This document shows, piece by piece, positions 1-13,000 of a stretch of 62,000 nt of DNA. Under the pieces are notes generated by a model that searched no databases, was not told the origin of the DNA, and was given only the letters and a program-made list of their open reading frames with translations. This stretch comes from Phoronis australis (lineage: Eukaryota; Phoronida; Phoronidae): positions 1 through 62,000 of the forward strand of contig NMRA01000625.1 of the NCBI GenBank assembly GCA_002633005.1, given 5' to 3'. Each line of letters starts with the position of its first letter. Position 1 is the first letter of the stretch. The position numbers were made by a program, and so were the translations under genes.

Positions 1-732
1 TTGACCAAAATAACTAATTTTCACTGTCCCAAACTGGAGAACTTTTGCAGTAGTTAGCGCTGTGCGGCCTAGATTACAAAACAAAAAAATATTTTGCAAG
101 TATTCCAAAAACGTCATGCCTGCAGCCAGGGGGATATCCAAAGGATGAAATCCCAACATTCACCGGTATTTGAGATTTTCCAATCGACATACATTGTCGT
201 GTAAGTCATATCAATTTGTTTCTAACTGGTTTAACAGAGTCTGCATCTTAACGACACGAGTATATAAGAAGGGAAACGTGGAGTAAGAGAGTAGAGTAGG
301 CGATGCAGGACAGAATGACCGCTTACGACTGGGGAGAACTGCTGATCGGGTGGGCTGCTGAAGAGCAAGCAAAAGGTCTCTTAACCAAATATATGGCATC
401 CCCATTTCCTTAGCTGGTTGCAGGACTGACCACCTCAGTGCCTGTCTACATGGGCTTTGATTTAAAGGCCGGGCCTCACCGTCTACTTTAAAAAGTGCAA
501 GAAGATTTACTAGGTATGCGCAATGTAGATAGGCCTACTTCAAAAACACTAGTACAAAATCAATCGTGTCATATTGGCCCATACAGTAATAATAGTTGGG
601 AGTTTCAGGAATGATTAATTTCCTCTTAGTAAAAGCCTGTGTTAGTAAATAATTGAGAAAGTTAAAACGTGGTTTTCGTTAATATCAAAATAAAAGGTCA
701 AAGTGAGTGCGTTAATACGAGAGAAATGGAGA
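1..732. other. 3' flank of copy 1, homologous to 30614-31364
   Basis: No gene seen. The sequence aligns base by base, with indels, to the 3' flank of copy 2. The duplicated segment therefore extends beyond the stop codon and past the left edge of the window. Confidence 0.75.
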
Positions 733-1065
733 TTAAGATGGGCTCATTCTCTTATCAACCCATTCCAATTCCCAATTCAGAATAGCTTTTCGTTGTGCCA
801 CATCCTTCGCCTCTTGCGCGAGAACCGTTTTGGATTTCTTCTCCTCTAGGTCTTTCGGATCTCCGACAGCGTACGGCGTGAGAGCAGGTCGGGCCTTTTT
901 GGGACAAACAGTACCAGCCCAGATGTCAGCAGAGTTGACAATGGAGCTCATGATCATGTTTTCTTTGATCTCGTATGCTTTTTTGTTTACTGACTTCATC
1001 TTAGACAGCGAAGGTGAGAAGTAGACCTTGATCAGGTCGACCTTTGTGTTGTAGGTCATCATAAT
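733..1065 (-). CDS. Copy 1 exon 21: C-terminus and stop
   Basis: Residues 1423-1532, then TAA at 733-735. It begins IMMTYNTKVDLIKVYFSPSL and ends in a charged amphipathic helix. The acceptor TTTCAG is in phase 0. No hydrophobic tail suggests a GPI anchor or membrane segment. No AATAAA is obvious in the 730 bp downstream, so the 3' end is not placed. Confidence 0.88.
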   Translation of the reverse strand: MMMTYNTKVDLIKVYFSPSLSKMKSVNKKAYEIKENMIMSSIVNSADIWAGTVCPKKARPALTPYAVGDPKDLEEKKSKTVLAQEAKDVAQRKAILNWELEWVDKRMSPS

Positions 1066-4000
1066 CTGAAACGGAAATTTTCATATTTTTGTGCTGTTGT
1101 TGTTTTATTTCTGACAAACTACCGATTTCAGCATTCATTCACGTAACTAGTAAGGAACTGATGTAGATATTGGTTAAATCGCCATTTTGGTTTGAAATAA
1201 AAATATTGCGCGATTTCCTTACCAAGAAATTCTGAGCTGCACTCTGAAAATGAGCTCACTCAAGTTGGAAACAACCCATGTGATAGCAGCGATATTATGA
1301 AAGAAATAAATCAATTGCTGGAATATAGGATTCTCATTTAGCGACGTTGCGACCGCAGGTCGCGGACTTCAGTTTGGCCCCGATGTTTTGGCCGATAGAA
1401 GGAACCTTTGCCAAGACTTCTGACCCACATGAAGGAGAACACTAAATGTGCATGACTCCGTTAGAATATGAATGATTTAAAGTCAGATTTAGGAATCATG
1501 AACTTTACAGAAACCACAAGTTTCGGTGTCGTCTCGAGACCTTCGTCGGGTGGAATGGTGAGTAACTGGGGCCACGCCTGTGTCTGTTACGTCATCAATG
1601 TCGTGGGTAATGCGACGTGACCTCTGTCGGTTGGTCGGGAATAAGTTCTGCTGGGTGGTGGGAAGACCGTAGCTCGAGTGTCTACTAAGGGATGGAGCGT
1701 GTCCCACTTACTCGCCATTCCATCCGACAAAGGTCTCGAGATTAGATCGAAAGCTAGTGGCTTTAATGAAACCCATGACTCCAAAAGATAACTTTATATT
1801 ACTCAAGTCTTATGAAGTTTATTGAGTGCAAGGTAAGGACGTTCAGTGTTCGGACAATTTATTCGGTGAAACAAAACAGTCCTTTTAGATATATATAAGT
1901 CACCGTCGTCGTCTCAATTATGGGACCACAGGTGATTCTTCTGCTTTTAGGCACCTGTGCAGTACAGGGCAAAGTTTTAAAACAAGGGACGTTATGTCAG
2001 TCAAGCATTTGTTATACAGGCTGATCAAATTGTCTCCAGCCGCCCAGGGGTGCCACCAGGGGGGAAGGTCATCCCACCCCATAGCTGGTTCACTGTTGAC
2101 TGTCATTGCCTCATACAAGAAAACTTGAATACTCAAAAACGATGTCGGGTTCCGATGTCGTTCTGATTTTAAAAACACGTTTAGGAGAAAATCAAGGACT
2201 CAAAGAAACAGCACTGCCTGTGCACATGATCCAAAGGATTTTTCAAAAAATGTTAAATCCTGCATTCATTTGGCAATAAGTTGTTCAATCACACCAGAAA
2301 GGTGACAAGGCTATTTTGAGTCTGCAGTCCAGGGTGACAATTCCAGTAAAATCGATTTATCTGAGACTAGCAATAAGGAATTGCAAGAGCACTCTATTGA
2401 TTGTTTTGAATGTTCGTGTGGTATGCCCCAGCAATGCCGAATTTAATTACTATTTCCTGTTTTGCTTCTCTGATGGAAATGTAACTGGTTATATTCACGT
2501 TTTATGTACATAGGCCTACAACAAAGAAAGAACAATATTGTCAAATGGCAAAAGTGATTTTAAGTGAAATTGAAATTTGTTGAATCCAATCTAAAAAGTT
2601 ACTTTTGACAACATGGTTAAATTCATACAGGGTGCAACATCACTCCAGAGCTCACGTTCATTTCTCTGTTCACCTCTCTATTAACACAATAAAAGATTTA
2701 TTTTCGTGCCTTTTAATATAAATCGAAAATGAAGTCAAGATCACCAAATTCAACTTTTACTAACGCCTGGAGATGGTCTAACTTACGCTTACATTTCACC
2801 GTGTACCCCAAAAGAGAAACTTGGAATATCATACCGTGTCTTTTTTCATGATCAAGTCGAATTTTTACTCGTGTCCTACTCAGACATTTAAAAACACAAC
2901 AGTACTTCTCTAGAATAATCGTGCTTAAGTCGAATCTACGTTCTTTGCATTTCCTCTTTTCTGTTTTCATGTGCGTTGTTAGCCATTGTTCGTTCTCAAA
3001 ACTATTTCATTTGTACTATGGTACTGACGAAGAGCGGTTGGAGCGTACAGACATTTTAATAAATATCACGGACATAGCCGTTTTTTTGTATTTCTCCTTT
3101 CAGCTCGTCTCACACGTCGTTATGGTTTCACCGCTATTGTACTGATGACTTTTATGTACCCTGTGTTTCGCGTGACGAAACAAACAACAACTCTAAAGCG
3201 GTAAGAGTTGGTCATAAACTCACCAAATCTGACGGCTTCCAGCCTCAACTTACCTTCATCAGCTTTTTCATGATCCCCAGGTCTCCGTACTTGTCAATAA
3301 ACAAAGTCACGTTTCCTTTAGCATTCATGGCTAACATCTGATGTATCATTTCCAGAAGCGGGGAAGGGTTTTTCTCACCATACAGTTCAATTTCAATGCT
3401 CTTATCCCTATTCGGCTTGTACCGCGCACGGATACTTGGAGCTGAAATGTGGTAAAAAAAACTCAGCTGAATACAGCTCATTGTGCACGAGCAACATCTG
3501 AAATGAAGATGGAGTTTAAAACGGGCTGTAATGGACGACGGGAAGATTCTCCACCGTTGGTTTGATTTTTTGCAGTTTGTAGTTTGCGATTTCGACTTGA
3601 CCTAATTAGCGCTTCATAGGGTTCACAAGAATCGCAAATTATCACTATCGTCGGGATAAGAACAGAGAAGTCAAGATTAGTAACATATAAGTTAACTTAA
3701 TGTACTACCTGAAAACTTCCCTATTCAAACTAGCAACCAACATTTACCAATGGCGTAAATTTATCAGGCGGAGTTTTCGTCCTCTACTCGCTATTTAAAG
3801 AGTAACCTGCATGTTCAAAGAGAGCATTGTAGAAACCATGCGCGCACCCAGGGGGGAAGGGCTCGGACGAGCCCCCATTTGGCGAAGTGGGCAAAAAGTT
3901 CCACCTCAGAGAAACAAAAAGTCCGAAAAAACGAGACAAAAAACACTAAAAAGGCACAAACGCAAAATTAGCAGAACGTGGTACCCCGTTTTTTAGTCCT

Positions 4001-7000
4001 CCCGCTTTTTTGTTAGTAAAAGGTCCACATAGTCAGAAATTCGAGCCCCCCATATTGAAGGCTGGGTGGGCGCATGGAAACTATCAAGTTTTTTTTCTAC
4101 TTCCATCGACATGGAACTCTGCCTGTCTTATTCAAAGTACCTTGGTTGAGCCAAAGGTGTCATTGATGTGATCTCAGACTTTGCTTGAATGCATGAAAAT
4201 ATCTCAGCCAAAATTTGCGTGACCTTGCGTTTTTGCGAGTTTTTACTGAACGCCCGTTTCATGGCACTGATATTTATGGTGGACATCTGGCCACACACTT
4301 TCTGCGAAGGGGGTTAAATGCTATCTACCACGTCATTGCACACGTGCCACGCGTGGCCTACGTGCGTGTATTGAAACTGGCTCCGTAGAATTGCCTAGTG
4401 AGTTTGTGGACGAATTTTGCCTAATCGTTGGGATATTTGGTGCAACAGGGTCGCAACGCCTCCGGCGGTTGCACTCTCGTTCCCATAAAGAAACCATGTC
4501 ACCACTTTTCTAGAGAAAATGCATTACAGAGGGCACGGCTGTTAAAGTCACGCCTACATTTCGATCACCTAGTCCGTGACTCAAGAGCCCTGGTTATAAA
4601 GCCTCTATTCACTGATGGATTCCAATCCTGAATACGGCCGCGGGAAAAGTTGCATAATAAGGTATACGCTAAACACGTGTCATCTTGTTATTGTTGAAAA
4701 TTGCACCTGACGTCATGCAACAATCAAAGTTATCCAGCGGATAATTTTGAAGGTTTATGCAACCCAGCCCAGGAGTTCCTAAACTTTATCAGCAAAATTA
4801 GAATACAGTTTGTTCAACATGCAATACGAACGATGACAATGCAAGAAAAAACAGAATGTCTAATGATACTTCGCCCTAACCGCTTTGTCGCGAACTTACA
4901 TTGCAAATGCTAATGAGCTTAAAAGAACATAAACGTACCGAAAATGCCAAACAGTTCCGTTTTTTCCACACACAGGTATTTTCTGTCGTCACAGGCAAAC
5001 GAACTGACACTGTCGATCGCTGATTCGGTATTCATGTTGTAAATGCTTAACTTGTCTAGATTCCCGAATGGATTACCAGAGTTGTTCTTGTAAAAGTTCA
5101 AGAGGGTCATACAGTTCTCTACTTTCCTCGTCCAAACTGGCCCTGGAATGTTAAATATAACTATGATAAGAGTATTCCAGTACAAGGATAGCTCATTGCT
5201 AAAACTCAGACGCCCTTATGAGACATCCGTTCCCCGTGGTGTTCGACTTCCAATTCAAAAGCCATTTTGCCTTCCGAATGATAGTGCTTGCCAGCCATTC
5301 GATAGTACAAGTCTGAATTTTACACGTTAGTGGAGGGCTCAAGTGGGCGTATTAATTACGGATATGTGGACGGCTAACTAACCAATCACTTTACGAGATT
5401 GTTGACGTAATCTTGTGTATGTACTGGCTCCAGCCATCGGCTCTGAAATCGGAAGCCGTGTCAATATAAAAGTTCGCCTAACGCGTAAACGAGTAAAATC
5501 TATGCGTGCTTACGCATAAACGTGTAAAACCAGCAGGCATTTATGCGTAAATGTGTAAAACCCGCACGCGTTATCTACTGACAGGCTTGGAATTCCATAG
5601 TCAAGGTCACTTGATGCTAAATTTATCAATCACAAATGCAAGCGAAGCTTTTAGTCTTAGGCCTACACGCGTTTTGTAAAGTATACTTCAGCATCTAACC
5701 TTCGTTGCATTCATTGCAATCGTCAACGAGACATCCCATTAGTGCCTTTTTCACTTTTGCGTAGTCTCGATGGCTGGTAGTGAGCTGAGCTTTCTTTTTT
5801 AACATGTCTTCCACCCTCTTCATCTGTTGCTTTCTGTAAGATTGCGTCTTCTTGCAAAATTCGGGGGAGTACTTCTTTTTGGTGCAATCGAGGTCGGCAA
5901 AACTGGAAGTTAGAGGAGTACAAAATCGAGTTTGCATCGAAACAAGTCAATTTAATGTTTAAAACTCATCACAGTTGGCTTCGAAGCTTGAAAAGCCACT
6001 TAATGTTACTCTGACACGGGCATGAGCCTAAAGTCCTAATACCCAGGGTTAATCTAGTTCAAACTAGAAATACATACATTGTACACAAGCTGAGTAAATT
6101 GTGTGCCTAAACAGTAACCAGTTAACACAATAAGGGACTATTCTTTTTTAGATCTCTGCAACGATTGCACTGACGCTTCGACACTGCTGAACTGCAACGT
6201 GAAAGCAGTTCTGTTTATTACATTGAAAGCGCTTTTCATCAATTTGATACATTTGATTTAGGAGACTACTCTGAACGGTATTTAGACCTTTTAGTCGGTT
6301 TTATAAAACAAAATTAACAATTCTTCAAACCCGAAGTTTGGCGCTGTGAGCAGGTCGCCCAAAGCAAACAGCTGTGTGTGCGAGCGGCTGAATCGTCATC
6401 GTGTTCTCAACAAGAACATGTAAATCAAATCTCTTCCATCAAGTAACTTAGTAGATAGAGGCAGAGGGAAAAACGTCTCTGTTGTAGTCGGACTTGCTGG
6501 AAGCCATCTGCCACATTTCATAACGATTCTAGCCGAAAGATCGAGAGGCAGTCGGCACAAAAAAAGAAATACTTGTGGGAAGCAAAATTTTGATGTGCGC
6601 ACCATGCTTGGAGAATTTTCATTTCACCGAGTTACTGAACAACTGGTCATTTCGATTTTAGATTGCATATTTTGACACTTTGGACGCGGAGACCCCGTAC
6701 TTACAATCCAGCATCTGTCTTAAAGTTGAAATAGTAGTTCTCTTCCCCTAGCTTGAAGGTACACGCTGTATCGACATCAAGAGCAGAGATAGCCGGACCA
6801 CCTAAAACGCGAACGTACATGGCAATTTCATTTAGTTTTTGGTCTACCTTGGTAAACAAAGCACGCGATGAGACAAGTGTTCATACAAAAGCCGAAAAAT
6901 TTACTGCGCCTTTTTGACGGAACTTTTTCCAAAAGGAATCAAAGTGAGGCATGGTAAGCAAGTTTCCTATAACAATCATGGATTTGCCTTTTCTAATCAG

Positions 7001-10000
7001 TTTGATTATACAGTATTTAGGTAACAAATGTTGCTAAGCACGACATCTCATTTGCCCTGAACAGTCAATTGGATGCAGTCGGATCTAGCATCAAAAGATT
7101 GTTCAATAGGGAAGGCGTACACTCGCTTGTTGAACAGCTTTTTGCGAACTCACGCGAGGTCTCGTGATCACTCTCTGTACCACGATCGCTTAGAAATCCA
7201 ATGCACACACTGACACCGAATGCAAAATTTGACTGCTGCCTGTTGAAGATGCTGTCCACGAAAACAGTTAAGTACGAATGGGATATGTTTACCATGCTCA
7301 GGTCGGCTACGCTACGAGCTCAACATTGATGCTGACTGCTAGGAAGCAGAATAAAGTTTGCAAAAAATAATTTTCAACACTTGGCACGTTTGTGGTAATT
7401 TAGAAAACTTACCACTTGTCCCGAAAATATCCTTGATCACATTCCATGAGCCTGGTTCATGAAACTTTTCCCATCTTAACGTAGCCTCAAATCAGTTTTA
7501 TGAAAAGGGCCCCGTGTATTTTTGGATTCTCTTTTGTTATATGCCCACATATTTATTATGTGGGTACATTATTGTATTAATAAAGCTCTTGAGAAAGTAC
7601 AATTTCCTTCCATTTTGACACTTTACCTTGAACAACCTTTAGCCATTTTTCTAGTTCAGTGACGACTTTCGCGCTGCCGCCATCGTGAGTCCACATTTTG
7701 GCCTGCACCGACGGCGGATCTGTCCATGGCTTAGGGCGGAAGTCGAAATATAATTCGTTCTTATGGACACCAATTCCCAACATACGCTGTTGAGGATTAA
7801 TTTGGTTGCCACAGATTTTAATGACAGCCTGAAAATAAACAAATTATTTTCATTCACTTTGATTAGCAAAATTTGCAGCGTCTGTCATTCTGTACGTGTT
7901 CTAAATGTTGCCTCTATAGATACGCCCAAATGACCACAACATCCCACTGTGTCCAGTGGACCGGCATTCGCTGCTCAAATGGTCACGGCACGGCTGTGAC
8001 TATTTGGATCGGCATTCACAGACAACATGATCAAGATGTCCAATAACGTCTGGATGTAAATGTTTGATGTTTGACTGAACGCCGTTACCTTGACAATTAT
8101 CTAATTGTCAGACACGTTAGTCACTCAACAGCGATTGCAATATCAGAACCCCGATCTCTTCAACTTGAAGAGCGATGTCCATTAGGTGAAATCTAGGGTA
8201 ATTTGACCCGACAGGTTTTCAGTTTTTACCGTCCAAAGTGAAGTTTGGACTGCCGGTGGAAATGGCGGACCTTGCGATAAGAAAGACGGACTCACAAACA
8301 GGAAGGAGGGGTATGCAATGAAAAAGAGGGGGTTGTGAAAGTAGTGCCATTGCTTGATTTATTAGTACGCCATTAAAATCTGCTGTGGTTATCAGATTTT
8401 GACGTGACCACCGTTATCGATGGATACTTCAACAACAGTGTAAAATGAAGGTCGAACCATATATTTTCGGGAGTTGGATTGAACTTTTACAAGAAAAGTT
8501 AGCTTTCTATTTTTTCATGTGATATACATCTTTAGCCATATGTCGGCTAAGTGAATACGGATTTTTAAAACTGCATCGTTAAAACGATTGACACGCAACA
8601 TGACAGCGACTTCGGGTACAGCGACTCGGATTGCAAAACGGCGAAATGGCCACCGGTCCTTTCCATCACAAACCCATTATTTTTCTCACCCGTTCTTCCT
8701 ATTTGTTAATCGATTCTGTCGGCGTATCAGGATTACTCCTGCCCATTTCTCTTAGTCCTTCTCATTTTCCGCCCGTGCTTTCTTTCGGCAGTCCCAGCTC
8801 CAAATAATGTGAATGACAAGGCTTGATTTTGCGGATTGGTTTTGAGAATGTAAAACGCACTTCATTGAAATCGTGACAACGAGATGGACTATGTAGGAAG
8901 TACAATTTAGAACGAAAAATTATTGGAATCGAAAAGTCATACATAATATTCCAGGTATCAAATAAACTAACCTTTCCAATTGTTATGAGTTCAGTTTCAC
9001 CTGTCGTTCCCTTAGCCATTTCAACAATTACAGCGTGGCCAGACTGGTGACGTATCTTCTCTTCATCATGCTTTGTTTCTCGATTCTTCTCGTTGTCCAG
9101 CTGATTTCTAAATCCAGCTGTCACCCGGATGTTGAGGCCGCCTTTCGCTATGAGATTGCCGACGCATTCAACGAGGTACTGGTCGATCCTAGCAAACCGC
9201 TCCTCGGTGAAATTCTTTAGTGTTAAATTGCCGACAAGTTTGGTTTTTTCATAGATTGACGAGTCAAAAAACTGGCTAAGGTATGGTTCCTTTTTAGGAT
9301 CAATTTTTCCACACCATGGAATGTTCTCATCGCATCTGCCTGGATAGGCGTACTTGCCGTTGACGGCGAAAAAGCCCGGTCTTGACGCTTGTAATTGTGC
9401 CGTTGGAAAAGGCACAACAAATGAACGAGGTTTGTTTTCTCTCTTGACGCACACCCAAATGACCTGAGGTTTAGGAGGAGGAGGGTACTCGACAAAGTCA
9501 AAGCCGGCACATTGAGCAAGCTGACCCAACTGAACGAGTTTACCTACGCCATCACTCCCTGTCAACTTGAGCCATAGTGCCCTGTAATCAGAAACGAGTA
9601 GCTACAGAGTTTCAGCTTTGCGTTGGGTAAAAACAGCCGATAAACATAATGAGTGTTTGTCGAAAAAATGGTTTGCACATGCCCATTACGCCTGGCCTCA
9701 AGCTTTCAGACACAAGCTGGATACCCACGGATACAACATTGATGTCGTCGCATTGCAACTGCAAAACTCTTCTTACCGAGGAAACTCTAAATCGCAGGAA
9801 CAATTGTGTTTTGTCCCATACTTGTTGAATCTGTAGAGTGCAATACGGCCATGTAATATTATTTTCCGTATTCACCTCCCGCACTATTTCAACAGTGACC
9901 TATGACATGCAAAGTTCAAAAGGTAGGTCAATGTCGACTCGACGTTGTTAGCCGATTCGATCATCAAACTTTCCGAAAATATTTTAAAGTAATACAATTG

Positions 10001-13000
10001 CAGCAAGGTAAATACCATTCAACATGCAATCAGGTCCCAATCGTAACATCTAGAACAGGACTGATCATTATATGACAGTTCTGTCTCAGTTTTCAATTGC
10101 TAAATATTATATCTTCAGTAACTCAGGCGCCGATTTTTCGGTATCTACAATATCAAATGTTGTTGTTATTTAACTATTTTCAATAGATGTTACAAGTTCA
10201 ATGCACAGTTACCGTTGTTTTCATCTTTGTTCTCTCTTTTCAAGTAATAAATCGTAACATTTAAAACCGTTTCTTTCGCGTATCGACCTCGACCTTCGGT
10301 CTCGGTTGATACGCGGAATAATGTCTCGTGGGACATTACTTCATGCACGCCACTCGGTACGTTTTGTGTATGCATTCATATCCATGTAACATCATCTGGC
10401 AGAGTGAAAAAGAAAGACAAAAAATGGATAAGTTCCGCAGAGTAGTTATGGCGGGGTTCTATTCAAGCGAGGAGGCTTCGTAACAGTAAATCTGTCAAAA
10501 TGTGGGGTAATAATAAACAATTTGTTATGTTACGTGTACCCTTACTCCAAGCATGATTCCCCTTACAACGGCGAAGCAACAGCAACTTCCGTGTGATAAA
10601 GCAAACGTTTTTTAACCTAGGAATCGAAGCAAAGCCATTCACGTCATTCACAACACCGTACCATCCTCGTTGTCACGTGACTATGCGTTTTTTGTGAAAA
10701 ATTGGTTTTGAAACGCACATTGATGGATAGAAAGTCCACCAGCATTGATCAATTTCTCTTCAATTAAAATTTGATAAGAAATTATCAGAAACCGTGTCTG
10801 AGCAATTTTTCGTAAATAGAGCCGATTTTGTAACCCAAAATGTGTTATCTTAATAGAAACCCAAATGCCAGATTTCATAAAAATCCGTCAAGGAGTTTTG
10901 TAAAGAGGCAAGCGTAAAAAATGAAATATTGCCACCAGAGGAGACAACGGTAATAGAATCCGCCAAAAGTTGCCGTAATCCCTTGTTACCTTCATACAAA
11001 GATACCATAGTGCACATCTGCATGTACAAAAATTCATGAACGTCCTGCAAGGGGTTTAGGAGATACAACAGCCGGGATGCTTGACAACAGGACCATCTGG
11101 GTATAGCCAGATTGGTCAGTTATTAAATTTGTTAGGAATGAAAGTGCACATGGAAAACAAATAACACCTGTCTCGGTGATCTGGTGCGCTTCTTCGAAGC
11201 GGCATTTGTTTAACGTTTGTTCTCAAGTGACTTTTTTATTGTTGTCAACATTATAAGTGTGTCGAAATACGTAAAGACCCAGTGTTGCCATTCGATAGTA
11301 TCACGATTAATCTCAACACCCCTAGTAATTCATTGGGTCATCTGAAGAACTGCACGTCAATCTAAAGGTCAGAGCTATTGGAATACTTTTGTTCAATAAG
11401 GCTTGGAAATGTTTAGATCCAGTACTTGTCACTAACCCGCATGCATGGTATATGACAGCGATTATGAAAATTGATTTTACAACGATGCGTACATGTGGAT
11501 TCTCAGGGTTACATGGAGAGTACTTTGAAGCTGTTCATGACTTGGATAATTTAGACAGCCTTTGACGCAACTAGAGTTCACTTAACCGTCGGGGTGTATA
11601 AAGGGATCCTGTGGGCTGTGGCTACCACTGTCCCATACCCCCAAGCCAGTAGAATTGCCTGGTGGATGGCGAGAACTACGATTCTGCTCAGAAGGACTGT
11701 TGGTAATATTTGCGACTCCATGACTACCTTTAGTGAAAATGTGTAAAATTTTGTGGCATAAATAAAAAGCTACACCAAATGTTGTTTGAGCAAACAGTTC
11801 GCGAACAACTCACACAAGACGTCTGTAAATTGTACTCAGAGACGGACTGTTGGTTTGATTGGTAAGTCCATGGCCATGTACAATTATGATGTTCATAGGT
11901 TTAAAATTCGCAAGCAACTCACGAAAAGTGTACTCACTGTGCCGTGCGATGGTGCGAATTTTCGTTTTTCCAGGTTCCCCACTTGAAACCAGCAGTCGCC
12001 GTTGGCTCATCCCACGCAAACTCAACAACCAGCTTGTTGGCTCCACTCCACTTTTCTTCAACAAGCTTTGCCAAACGACGGAGCCTAAAAAGCGGAAGCC
12101 AGCATTGGTGGACAATCACAAGTCAGGAAAATATACGAAGGCAACGCCAAAAATACTGCAGTTACGTTGATTCTTGTTTGTTTATCAAAGGGTACGTGTT
12201 ACACAATTTAAACCTTTTATGAAGCAACATGAAATTTGTCATTTTCATACCACTGATAAGAGTGATTTCCGTACGCAGATAAAACCCGACTGAGTGCCAA
12301 TTGTACTTCCATACATGGATCTTTACAATTATTAAACATGGACCAGTAGCAAAACAGTCTACCTGAAAGCCAGCCTGTGCGTCATCACACGATCTCTACA
12401 ACGTTTCGAAGGAGATACACTTGCACCTCCGCTGTGGGTTCTACAGTCGATGCAGCTTCTGCCCGGCATTCCGCACCAGGCGTCGTCGCGCTTTGGGTTA
12501 GTGAAGACGACATCGTTATATGGATAGTAGTATAAGCTAAATAAAGAGAAATAAGTCAAGTTAAAAAAACGGCGACGATGACTTGTTGACTGTAGGGATA
12601 TTGTTGTTCACGATGGTGACATACTGACAGTGCTGGTAATGGCGAGTATGAGCAATTCAATGTCGTTAAATGTAACGACACCATGCAACTGTGAATAGAG
12701 CGATGGCCGTGAGAGGGACGTGGAATTACGACGGTTCGTGGTGAAAGTATTAAAACAATAAGGAACAAATGACAATCATTGCCTTATTACAGTAAGGGGA
12801 ACATTGCCCAGCACCTAACCCCTCCTAGTCGAAAGAATATATAATTGTACTTGCCACTATAATAAACAAATACATACAACTATATAAATTGATTTTGACA
12901 TTGTTGGAGCCCTTGGCAAAAGATGCACTCCTTAACATCAGTGAGGGTGTTTATAATTTCACAGAAACAGTTAATTTCATCATCTGGTGTCTAACCTCGT

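Noticed and set aside
5723-5950. Alternative open frame overlapping exon 18
   Set aside because: Wrong splice phase for exon 17 and exon 19; the chosen frame retains the cysteine cluster and is conserved between copies.
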